This document shows, piece after piece, positions 46,613 through 57,290 of a DNA stretch of 64,000 nucleotides (position 1 is its first letter; every line of letters begins with the position of its first letter). The stretch is taken from the NCBI GenBank assembly GCA_900642245.1, contig CAAAJI010000002.1:729435-793434 (forward strand), read 5' to 3'. A model generated the notes under the pieces. The model searched no databases. It was not told where the DNA came from and worked only from the letters and a program-made list of their open reading frames with translations. Position numbers and translations under genes: made by a program. Source of the DNA: Fragilaria radians. Its lineage: Eukaryota > Bacillariophyta > Fragilariophyceae > Fragilariales > Fragilariaceae.

Positions 46613-48889
46613 ACTTGCGAATCTAATGATAGATACATTCCACGAGAATTCGTAACAGCATTATTTAGGGGGAAATTGCATTTGGGTATAAGCACTCTTT
46701 GCAATGACTGGTGTTATATTAAAATTGAACATTTGATTCTATGCCATTCTTTCAGACTTAGTTGTGATTCCTTGTCAAGGTTTGTCCACAATTGATGCTT
46801 GATTTATTTTCACTATTAGTGGGAAGAGGAGGAGAATCCCTTGCTCTATCGAAAAATGGCAAACAAAATTTGAGAATATATAATAGGTGTAATTTTTAAT
46901 TGTGATGTTTCAAATCGACGCCACAAGTCATTGGAATATTTGTTATGTTTAACCTTATTGTTATTAAGAGAAAAAAAGCCAGAATTGTCATTACGATGTG
47001 GCAATTTGTTGGATTCCATGAGCAAGGATTCAAGCTTCAAGGTTCAGATCCTGCTGCTTTGGGAGATTGTGCTCCATCTTTGTCAATTAAACATTTATGT
47101 AGGCTACGCTGGATGCTCAGCACCTTGTGTCAATGCATACATTTCACTGCATTTCTTTCAGTGCTAAACTATCCAGCTGCAAGTATTACTAATGAAAGAG
47201 AAGAATCCCTTTTCGATCTCAGACACAGAGAAATTTCATAGTCTTGAATATTTTTATCAAATGATGTGGTTGAGACAATACGCTTTCTTCCAACAAAGTG
47301 GCTTTTCCAATACCTCATTGTCTAAGCAGTTTGTATTAAAACTTGAAGTTGCTTATTCCTTACTAAAAATGGAAATAAAAACTTGCTCCAAATAGTTGGA
47401 TAATCGATTCCAACTTATGTTCAACTACTAGAGGACAAGTGTCCTACCCTCCTCCAAGTTAAAGTATTCAGAATCGGGTGGATAGATTGCTTGAATGATC
47501 ACGGTATGCAACAATGACCGGCAGACTCTAAAAGCCAAAGATGCAATTGAAGCTCAGAATCAAAATAAGAGCGTGGTCACACTGTTGAACAGCCGCAACG
47601 TGACAAGCTGATGTACACTAATATTGAAATTTAGCAAAGCAGAGCTAGGAATTGGAGTTAACCAAAATCCACATTTATTGTATGTAGAATGGAAGTGTAA
47701 CGTTCACAATAAAAGGTACACTTCTGCAAAGTTGGATGGCATACGTTTCTAATAATATTGGGGACATTCTTACTTTCCTTAGCTTCCCTTTAAAGTCTTT
47801 TCTTTATTGATATCAGGGTACTTCAATAGTTTAGACTTGATTCTGCAACCCTCATTGTCAAGGATAAGCATTATCGGTATGGCTGTTTCTTTTGTAAACA
47901 GATGTTTCTTGCATGTTTCATGTGAATCCTTCATTGAGCTTCTCCTCTTGTATATAAGGCTTTTTCAAAAAGTATTGCTTTGCGCTCTTTCTTTCTTCTT
48001 CTTCCACAATTAGTCTGGTTGCTTAAAATGCTGATCCTTCAGTTCTTCTTTGCCATCAAACCAGGGGGAGGAACGCGGCCTAAGTTCACAAGAACTTAAA
48101 AAATGCGGTTGTGACATCTGTAACTTTTCAACCTTGTTTCAATCATCTTGAGTATAGATTTAACAATCGAGAATAATCACATCCTTCTTGATAAAATAAC
48201 GAGACAAATAAACTTTTTCATGCTTGTATGCTGATTAGTCCTCAAAAGCAATGAGGTTCAGGATATGAATCAACAAATTTTTGTTTTTGATTATAAGCAT
48301 CGAGCCTTGGGATCAGGTATTTGAGCATTCCAAACACGCAATCTAATTTAGGGGTATAGAATGGTTTGATGATGTAATTGTATTGAACGGTCTTAGTTTT
48401 AAGCTTGTCCCTATTATTTGGTTTATTGAATGTAAGTGACCTTGTTGAATAATTGAGAAGAATTATCCTAATGACCTCTAGAACCATGCGGAAATAAGTG
48501 ATTTTTTAACGCCTTCAAAAAACTCAAGGACTTCATCGTGTATGCTCATTTTTCCTGCCATAAGTCACTAATTCAAAGTTTTTATAAATCAAAATGTCAA
48601 AGAAAATCAAAGTGAGAATACAAAATCTTAGTCAAATATCGTAGGTTTTCAAGTCATCATAAGCTATAACGATATGAGAACTGGTACTAAATGGTGTGCA
48701 TACATAGATAAGCAAATACTAAACACTAAAGATATTTCACTCTCCAACATTTCGTTCTGAGGTGAACAATTTAGAGACGTTGCATACTAAGCTGATTTTT
48801 TTGGCAGATACCTTTAGACGACATGTTTTGATACCAGTGCCGTCTTCTGAGTGAATATCATGGTCTACTTTCATTGGTACCTATCCAAC
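46613..48889. other. intergenic, about 2.3 kb, no gene seen
   Basis: Separates two convergent genes (SAC3 and the RRP6-like gene). Short open pieces at about 46930-47240 and 47480-47750 on the plus strand hint at a decayed coding sequence but match no family I know. No RNA gene was recognised. Confidence 0.4.
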
Positions 48890-51049
48890 TCACTTGAGAC
48901 GGCGACGTGACGCAACTACTAGAAAGAATATTGCTGCGGTGGCACAGGATCCAATGAGAGCTAAAGACACCCAATTGTTGCTACTTATCCACCTTGATTT
49001 TAACGATTTTGATTTGGTGCGGTAGAACGGAATGTTCTCACAGCCTGTTAGACCGTCACGGAAATGTGACTTATGCACTATTGACAACAATTCCTCTTGA
49101 TATGCAGCATCTTCCATATAGTAAGGAAGGGTGTAACTGATCCGTCGAAGAGCAGCTTCAGTTAATGGTCGCTTCAAGGCAATCGACACTAAGAGATCTA
49201 GTGAACAAACCATTCCTTCGAGACACTCCTCTCGTGTTGCGACTCTCGATCTCCAATGCATTAAATCTTCCAAAAGTATACGATTTGAGTTTGTCCAATT
49301 ATTGTCTCTATTTTGAGCTTGCTTCAGCACTCCAATATATTTCTTGGATTTGTTAATCATCTCTGGTGCAGCTTTCCAAATTTGTAAGCATTTTTGTTGG
49401 CTAGATGATATAACTTGCATAAGCGACGAGTGCATTCTCAGCTCCTTAGCTCCGACTCTCGATTCATGTTTCGTTATCTCACTGTCATCGCCATTGGGAG
49501 TGTAATAGTCATTGTCATCTTCGCTGCAATCATCAATGATATCAGTGTCGAGAAACTCGTCATCGTCATTACTAGTTGGTGCCAATTCATCTACATCGCC
49601 TTCGGCAACAGCAATCCTCTTCAGTGTCTCAGCCAATGATGATGCTACTTGTTGGGTTTCTATCAAATCAATATAATTCTTCCATAGTTCTGCCTTAGTT
49701 AAATCTCGAATCATTAGTTTGCGCAATGGAACAAGGTAATGCACGTCATATCTTCCATATCTAATCATGGGTTTCGTAAGCGGTCGATGTCTCCAATCAG
49801 AAGACTGATACATTCTCTTAAGTTCAATATAATCATCGCTATTATGTATTCCAAAATATTCACATAAATGCGCAAGGCCTTTCTTTGGGAGGTTCATGAC
49901 TTTCGATGCTTCATAAGTGTCAAAAACATTGACAACAAAAATTCCAAAATCACGGTGTAAAGATTGAACGTCTCCAGATATTCCATGACCTATCTTAACT
50001 ACATTCGGATCGCCAAACAGAGGTTGTAACAAATGGATATTATCCCAAACCCCTGGGGCCAGAGTGTCAATGACATAGTCCTTGCCGAGATTTGAAGTCA
50101 ATTGCAATAGACAAGTTACTTGAAAATGCTTTGACGGATTGTAAAACTCCAGATCAAAGCCCAATTCAGAGATGTCACCATCCAATAACTCTTGAGCGCA
50201 TTTTTTCATTTTTATTTCGGAATCTACCAGCATCCAAACGCGGTCATCTTCCAAACTAGATATCGGAGGTACGATGGACAAATCGACTCCATTCATCGCA
50301 CTATAATCCATGAAATCACGATCATCACGGATGCAGCAACTTGGTTGATCGATCAAACTTTCGATTCTTTTACAAGCGTGGATAGTTGCCGCTTTCACGT
50401 CATTAGATGATCTACAAAACCAAGGTTTGCAGAAGTAAAATTGTTCTTCACGTCGATTATTAGCAGTCCAATTCTCAGGCAGATACTGAAATCCATCTGC
50501 AAAGATAGAGACCAAAAAGAGCCGCTCATCCTCTCCTGATTCATTCCTCATGGATGTGTGATAAAGGTCTAAGTCAAATGCTAGCTCATGAATTGCATGT
50601 CTTTCTTTGGCGCTTAAACTCGACGGCAGTACCATGTAAGGCAATGAGAGAACAAGAGAAGTCAATTCTGGGAATACATGATCCCCAATAGTCAGATTCT
50701 CAGCCTGAACTACTCTATCATCACCTTGAAAAATTCTATAGCATCCGTCGCGATAGATTCGCAGATACGATTTGAGACGTGCCAATTCCAAAGCGTTAAA
50801 TGTTTTTTCTTTTGACTGGGTTTTATCCAATTCCTGGTTGGGACCATTGGAATCCCTGTTCTGATTGCTTTTCTTCTTGTAGTATTCTTGTTTCCGTTTC
50901 CATCGACCCATGATAGACCTCCACTTCCACAATGAATTGTGCCAAAAAGTATTCCTTGATGGGCTCGTGCCAATCGAGCGAGAAGAGAAACGTGGATAAA
51001 TTGACGGAATCAGCCATTGAAGGAATCCTAATATTATCTGCGAATTCAT
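48890..51049 (-). CDS. RRP6-like 3'-5' exonuclease (DEDDy plus HRDC) with C-terminal membrane segment
   Basis: Single exon, 719 residues from the ATG at 51049. The frame stays open to 51163, but those residues look like 5' UTR. The DEDDy exonuclease domain spans residues about 270-460. Motif I is G-F-D-L-E-F (residues about 295-300). Motif II is K-I-G-H-G-x-x-x-D-[VI]-x-x-L-x-x-D-F-G (about 352). Motif III is R-Y-G-R-Y-D-V-H-Y-L (about 430). All four acidic residues and the Tyr are kept, so it should be active. An HRDC-like helical domain (about 580-650) starts L-x-x-L-x-x-W-R-x-R-[IV]-A. Together these are diagnostic of the EXOSC10/RRP6 family of RNA 3'-end nucleases. Near the C-terminus a hydrophobic stretch of about 20 residues (about 692-712) is followed by R-R-R-L-K, which fits a tail anchor. 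Plant RRP6L3 proteins are the closest layout I know of. The gene is head to head with PAN3. Confidence 0.85.
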   Translation of the reverse strand: MNSQIILGFLQWLIPSIYPRFSSRSIGTSPSRNTFWHNSLWKWRSIMGRWKRKQEYYKKKSNQNRDSNGPNQELDKTQSKEKTFNALELARLKSYLRIYRDGCYRIFQGDDRVVQAENLTIGDHVFPELTSLVLSLPYMVLPSSLSAKERHAIHELAFDLDLYHTSMRNESGEDERLFLVSIFADGFQYLPENWTANNRREEQFYFCKPWFCRSSNDVKAATIHACKRIESLIDQPSCCIRDDRDFMDYSAMNGVDLSIVPPISSLEDDRVWMLVDSEIKMKKCAQELLDGDISELGFDLEFYNPSKHFQVTCLLQLTSNLGKDYVIDTLAPGVWDNIHLLQPLFGDPNVVKIGHGISGDVQSLHRDFGIFVVNVFDTYEASKVMNLPKKGLAHLCEYFGIHNSDDYIELKRMYQSSDWRHRPLTKPMIRYGRYDVHYLVPLRKLMIRDLTKAELWKNYIDLIETQQVASSLAETLKRIAVAEGDVDELAPTSNDDDEFLDTDIIDDCSEDDNDYYTPNGDDSEITKHESRVGAKELRMHSSLMQVISSSQQKCLQIWKAAPEMINKSKKYIGVLKQAQNRDNNWTNSNRILLEDLMHWRSRVATREECLEGMVCSLDLLVSIALKRPLTEAALRRISYTLPYYMEDAAYQEELLSIVHKSHFRDGLTGCENIPFYRTKSKSLKSRWISSNNWVSLALIGSCATAAIFFLVVASRRRLK

Positions 51050-51855
51050 TTCTGCAAGCTGGGAGGTAACGCAGGTACAGTAAGTAGTAATTTGCAATGA
51101 AGTTGTAGCTTGACCTTCCCATATGATAGTGTAGAAGAACGCCAAAAAGTGAAGCTTAAGCAAAGAAAGATGTATACCTGTTTATGGATAAGTAAACTAA
51201 TTAAAACACAACACGGGTGAGTCCATTTGTTACGGTAACTGGAGAGATCAGCCATTATCCATGTGGTTTCAAAGGCAAGGTGCTTTACGGCATATATTCT
51301 GGCACCAGTCAACATGAAATTGTGGATTTTTTTCATCTCAAGATTTGAAAACATCTTCATTTTGAATTTGATTCATTGGTCCTTACGCTATCAAATATCA
51401 CACATAGTGGGTTGGATTTTCATTTTGCAGGAAGTACTCATTTTTATAGCTTTGTCTAGGATAGCGTTTCTGTGTTAATCATGTTTTGAAAACACCATCA
51501 GCTTTGGAAAACACCCCTATAGGTGTTGTTTTCATCAGGCACAGAGAAGCATGTCCAATCTCTCAAACAGATGGTGAATTATAACATCTTGGATGTTGCT
51601 ACTTGACACTAGTAATATTCCTTCATTTTGAAGAAACAATAAAAGAGTACATTGTCGCAAAAACCGATTGTTTTCGCGGAATGAGTAGGAAAAATACTGA
51701 ATACGCTGGAGTTGATTGATTGAGAGAATACTTGATTGACATTTCAAAAATCATAGGAGAAAAACCGGAATCTTTATGACGGTGTAATCTTCAGGATAAA
51801 GAGATTCTACTGTGCAACACTACGTCCATTCACCTGATTGCTATCCAACGCAACA
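51050..51855. other. shared upstream region of the RRP6-like gene and PAN3
   Basis: About 800 bp between two divergent starts. It should hold both promoters and 5' UTRs. A small self-complementary stretch lies near 51510-51530. No TATA-like or other clear motif was singled out. Confidence 0.4.
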
Positions 51856-54030
51856 ATGGACGAATTGGAAAGCTTCGGGAGGCTCTCGACTTCAGCAAAG
51901 GAGTGGAAACCATCATCGATGGGAGATAGCGTCAGTACTACCGGTAGTAGCAGCAGTAGCAACATCTACAAGAAAAACATTTGCTCTCAAAGCAACAATG
52001 GGATTAGCTTGAATGCATCCATAGCCCCAACAACACCCACCACGCTCTCTAAACATTCATCGTCATATACAATGTTGACTTCCAGCACCTCAGGAGAGCA
52101 TAATCCTCACTGCGCTTCAATCATCAATCATGCCCCAACGTCACCAGGAATTCCATTATCTCCTACAATTACGGTGCCAAGGAGTCCAATGAGATTGAGT
52201 GGACTGCTTCCGTCTCCTCCAGGTCGAATCGCCTGGCAGCAAGAGAATTCTAACTCAAATACCCCATACGGAGATGAAAGCTATATCAATCCGTATGCAG
52301 GATCAGAGAGCAGTTGGTTGAGGACCTCTTCCATGACATTACAAGATCTTCCGACTTGGCCAGAAGGTGAGTAAAATCAAAAGTGATCCTTCGTTTTGGC
52401 TCGATTTCAATCATTGGATCATAGACTGTTGTCATTGTTGTGATCACGTCATAAAAGATAATTTTATTTTGCATTTGTCAAATGCATAACCTCCCATTTT
52501 CATTGATAAGATTTTTTTGTTTCACAGTATCGAACAATGTTCAGTACCAAGACGAATACAACTATGATAATGGATCAAATACATGGCAACCTACAGGGTC
52601 CGTCTCGATACCTGCTGCTCCACCGCTACCACCCCCAGTATCATCCCTAAGCGAATTACCAGACGAACTTTGGCATTATTTCAGAGACCTCAGCTTCGAT
52701 ACACAACGCGAAATGGACGTATCCGATCCTCGTAACAAAGCTATTCCTCCGATGTACGGAAATGCATTCCCCTTGGATATTGAAACAAATTCCACACGTT
52801 CTTCTTTTGGGTATCCCATGTCAACTTACAAGGTTGTATCTCGAGAGGACGGTTATGTTTATTGTCTTCGCCGGGTGGACAATGTAAAAAGCATCTCGCA
52901 CACCATAGCCGCTGCGGTAACTGATCGTTGGGCCGCAGCTATCACGATTCGGACACGATGTCCTGTCTTAGATCATCCAGGGCTCGTTCGATTTGTGCGC
53001 TGCTTTGTGGCAAACCGAGCAGTTTTTTTTCTACACCATTACTGCCCAGGGGCTCGAACATTACGTGAGCGGTTGGCCGCGGATCCGTCCTTCTGGACGG
53101 AATCTCTCTTATGGTCGGCCATTTCTCAATTAGTTGCCGCTATAAGAGCAGTTCACGGAGGCACTATGGCCTGTAGGACGTTACAATTGAATCATATATT
53201 ATGCATGGGAATCGGAAGCATACGTTTGAAAATCAACGCATTAGGTATCTTAGATGCCTTGGAGTTCGAATCACGAAAAAAAGTGGAAGACTTGCAAGTG
53301 GAAGATATGAGAGATTTGGGACGTCTTCTCATGTCTCTAGCAACTGGAACTGAAATCACAAAAAAGAGTGACAGTGCAAACATTCGACGCTGTGATATTT
53401 TCATTTCGCAAAATTTCAGTCCCGAACTTCACTCATTAATTTCCTCTCTTCTTCATCCAAACAAACCTCCTCCCTCCATTCATGCCATATCAAATACGAT
53501 CGCTGCACACACCATGGATGAACTTGATCGTCAGCAATTATTTTTGGAACGCACTGAAGAAGCTCTTCGTTTGGAATTTGAATCCAGTCGAGTTCTTCGA
53601 TTGCTTATTAAACTAGGATTTGTGAACGAACGCCCTGAACTCGGTATGAATCGTCGGTGGAATGAATCTGGAGATTGCTACATATTAAAACTCTTTCGTG
53701 ATTATGGTACGATCAAAACAAAATTGAATTGATTTTTCTATTTCAGCTTTTTAGATTTCTTGTCAGCATAATTTCTAACTCTCTCCAAAAGTTTTTCATC
53801 AAGCTGATGAAGTTGGAAACCCCATAATGGATTTAGGTCACATTGTTACATCTCTCAACAAGTTAGACGCTGCGGTCGAAGACGAACAAATTGTCCTTGC
53901 TTCGCGCGATGGGAAGACGCTACTTATTGTAACCTACGCAGATGTTGCTCGTTCCTTGGAAAAGGCCTATGCTGAATTGTGTCACGGATCGACCATGTCG
54001 CATCATGGTCTGCAGCATCAACTATATTAA
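51856..54030 (+). CDS. PAN3: PAN3, regulatory subunit of the PAN2-PAN3 deadenylase, three exons
   Basis: Exons 51856-52366, 52528-53706 and 53792-54030 give 642 residues; introns are 161 and 85 bp. The first ATG of the frame is used. The N-terminus has no CCCH zinc finger, but residues 10-19 read L-S-T-S-A-K-E-W-K-P, a PAM2-like site for the MLLE domain of poly(A)-binding protein, with Trp in place of Phe. A long Ser/Pro/Thr-rich region follows. The pseudokinase starts after E-L-P-D-E-L-W-x-Y-F and P-x-[YF]-G-x-x-x-P-[LV]-D and includes C-P-V-[LV]-D-H-P-G-[LI]-V and G-R-L-[LI]-M-S-L-A-[TS]-G-T. The coiled coil and C-terminal knob are highly conserved: E-R-P-E-L-x-M-x-x-R-W, G-D-C-Y-[IL]-L-K-L-F-R-D-[YH]-V-F-H-Q and a final L-D-A-[GAV]. 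PAN3 recruits PAN2 to poly(A) tails to start mRNA decay. Confidence 0.95.
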
Positions 54031-55191
54031 GAGGCGGCATTTTTATCAAGATTGCATCTTAGTGTACTTCGATGGGATACTTCACATCATCACTTTCTAA
54101 ACATGGAAAACAGATTACTTATTGACGTTAAGAGCGTGGTCTGATTTCCATCTTAAATCTCTTTATTTCTCAGATTGCTACATTAGTCAATCAATTTGTA
54201 CTTCCATTAAACATTTTCGTAGATGCTAAGGTGCTATTCTTTGTCCATGATGAAATGCATGAAAACCAGTAATATTCTTCCGACAAGTAAAGATCATACA
54301 AAATAAGATTTTACAGAAATTAGACAGGTTCTATTTATTTTCTAAAGAACTAAATAAGTTTACTAAGGATTTCTTTGGAAATGTGATGAAAAATGAAACA
54401 AATACAATTCCATTGTGTTGAAAGGAAATTGTAAAGGGCACAATGGATTTGGAATCACGCAAATCTATGGAAATAGGAAAATTTAGGATCATATGGATTG
54501 GCGTATTAAAGACAGCAGATCTCATTAGCAAGAGAGCTTTACAGTCTAGAGTTTCACACTGATAAGGGAAAGTTGGATAGTTGCATGCTTGTAATAACAA
54601 AAATCTGAATTGGTCTGCTCCAAGTGCTTCAAATATTCTATAGTCATTGATTGGATTAACATATGCAGCATCAATGGACTAATGGGGTTATAACGTCATG
54701 AGTAAACGGTTATTCAGTCTTGTTAAACCAGATATGTGACATATGGATAGAGGAGCATTCCCTTTCTTCGCTAAGCCTTTTGTCAGCTTTGTTTCTCTCG
54801 CTATTGGTTAGGAATCTAGCTAAGCTATCCAGAAAAATTTTCTGTTGCTTTGTACACAGGTAAGGTAAACCATTTCCCAATATTTGGTCATTGCTTGGCA
54901 ATACTCATTCATTTATGATTGTTGAGATATTTTTTTGCTTCCTAATCCGACAACTCATTATAGAATTATACACACGTTTGTACACTTAATTTTTTCGCTC
55001 GTAAACCGGTTTCCATCGACAAATGCGAAGACTGGGGTGGGGGTGTTATAATTCTACTTTCAATATACATCCCTGTGCAGTACAGGAGTCTTGTACGTCA
55101 TCACGTCGTCGGGTTTTGTGAAGAAAATGAATTCAGTTAGGCTACTGGATTACTGAATTCGGAGTATAATTGAACTACAATTGAGTTTACC
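54031..55191. other. intergenic, about 1.2 kb, no gene seen
   Basis: AT-rich with short frames only. No repeats, RNA genes or transposon pieces were recognised. Confidence 0.5.
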
Positions 55192-55864
55192 ATGCTCGCC
55201 TCTGCTGTCCGTCGCATTGCAACTCGATCCGCACGATTTGCCCCCTCCAAAGGTAGGTATCTGATGCAACATTTCTAAGTAGTTTATTCTGCTCTTGGAT
55301 CTGCCTGGAAAGACGTTTGTAAGCAATGAAGCACAGTGTGCCTATATTGGATATTTGCATACTGTACGAGTACAACGGTTACAATCCGATTCGAAATTTG
55401 GTGTGAAGATTGATTGAAAAGACATCCTTGACTTACCTTGCGCTGTTTGTATGCTTGTTTGTCCTCTGAAATAATTACGACCGAGGGATTTTGCAGTGCT
55501 TCGCTCTCTCTCTACTTCGACAAACTTGGCAACGGGAGGCGATAATGTGATCGTTCCACTCGTCGTTGATTCTCTAGAATGGACTTTGAGCTCTCCTCCT
55601 CCTCTCCATCAATTCGAAGAACCTCCCCTCATTGTCGAAATTGATCATTTGGATTTATCCCCTGGAGCTGAAGTCGAAGCGGTGTTGGAAGCTCAAGGAC
55701 ATGTGGTTACTGATGTCATCGGCAAAGAAACATGGGCAGAGAATGATCCCGCCTTGTACGAGGGATTAATTCCTCAAAACGCAGAGTGGACTGAGTTTGT
55801 GGAAAAAGACACTGGAAAATGGGTATATATGGATGAATTCGGACAACGCATCGAAAAGCCATAA
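55192..55864 (+). CDS. small, probably mitochondrial protein of unknown function, two exons
   Basis: Exon 1 (55192-55252) and exon 2 (55497-55864) join across a 244-bp GT-AG intron to give 142 residues. The first 20 residues (M-L-A-S-A-V-R-R-I-A-T-R-S-A-R-F) form a basic, amphipathic presequence, and the second exon adds L-R-S-L-S-T-S, so mitochondrial import is likely. The mature part has P-L-V-V-D-S-L-E-W, S-P-P-P-L-H-Q-F-E-E-P-P and a C-terminal K-W-V-Y-M-D-E-F-G-Q-R. This Pro-rich, soluble layout looks like an accessory subunit of the respiratory chain or ATP synthase, but I do not recognise a family. The intron between presequence and mature part is a common arrangement for imported proteins. 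Confidence 0.7.
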
Positions 55865-57290
55865 ATATCATCGTTATGCAATGACGCAATGCAATCCATA
55901 CAATGATATCTGACAACATCCTTAACATAATTAGGCTTGACTGTCTTGTTTTCCAAAACCCTTATTTTTAATACTTGACACTTCGTGGGATTTCCTTTGT
56001 TTTATTAGAGAAAATGAATGACAAAAACAAATATCGCTTGTGACCAGGTGCCTTTACGTAGGCTCCTGAATTTGGCATGGAAAGAGGAATCGGAATAGTG
56101 TGATGATTCCGATTAAGCTATTCTGAGAAATTTAGAAGAGTTTCAATGATTATTGAAATTAAAAAATATGTTAACTGCCGGATTAGTGGATGTAATACTT
56201 AAAAAAGAAGAGCAGTCAGAAAATAAGGATTCTTGATCTTCCAATACTTTTCACAAGCTTTGAAATGCAAGTCACTAAATTCATTAGACACTCTACACGT
56301 TCTAAGCCGCTTTCTGCTAACATTGTCATGAACTTGCCGTATAAATGATGGCAAACTCTCATGGCTGTTAAAGAACAACGGATATAGTCCCTTCAGTAAT
56401 CTGCGCTAAAGCTCCTTATGATCTGCCACGATATGTAGTTGCAAGTAACTTGCCTTGCAATAGCTTAGAATTGTGTAAGATATAAAGATAATTAATCTAG
56501 TTATCTCGGTGATTGATTGCAATCATTCATTAAATCAATAGTTGGCTTGTAACCACAGTCATGGTGACTCCATTATTGGAATTTGTGGCAAAATGAATAT
56601 GATCGACAGTATAAGATCCATCCTAATTATTACTTGTTGAATTTCATTTTACAGATTGAATGCACAACTAGGAAGATTATGATCGCTCCTCCTTGAAGCG
56701 AGTCATGTATACGCTTACAGCCTTCTGGGAATCCTGAAGATGTAATATACTATTACAATCATGAATTGAGTTTGTTGATGCTACGAGAATAAGTCAATAA
56801 CTATAATTAGACAAATCGTGTCAAAATTAACTAGTACTCGCATTTCTACCCATAAGTCACTTACCATTTTAATCCAATTGAAGAAAAATTAACAGCAGTA
56901 GACTTTAGGTGCTCATGTATCAAAAATAGATTTACAACAGTCAAAACTCCAAAACAGTAACAAGAGAGTTTTGGATTTGGTGAAGAATTCAAATTTCCAT
57001 GAAGCTAAAGACTCTAGGATAATTTTAGGTATTACATTGTTGGAGAGAGCAACGTAGAAGATAGAAGAAGTGTTGGGTGTAAAAGCTGCTCTCTCGGCGT
57101 TTGGTAAAAAGTAGACATGTGGGCTGAACTTATGTCCAAAATATACTGTACTGGTAAGATTTTTTACTAGAACTCAGTATTAAACATAGTTATCGTCAAC
57201 TTACCTCCTGGGGATTTTCTTGGCGTTGTATTGCCTACAAGCCTCCCATCATCCGATATATCTTTTGAATTTGTCTCTAAACATAGTGAA
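55865..57290. other. intergenic, about 1.4 kb, no gene seen
   Basis: Plain AT-rich spacer with stops in every frame. The TAF5 frame stays open from 57231, before its first ATG. No repeat or RNA gene was seen. Confidence 0.5.
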
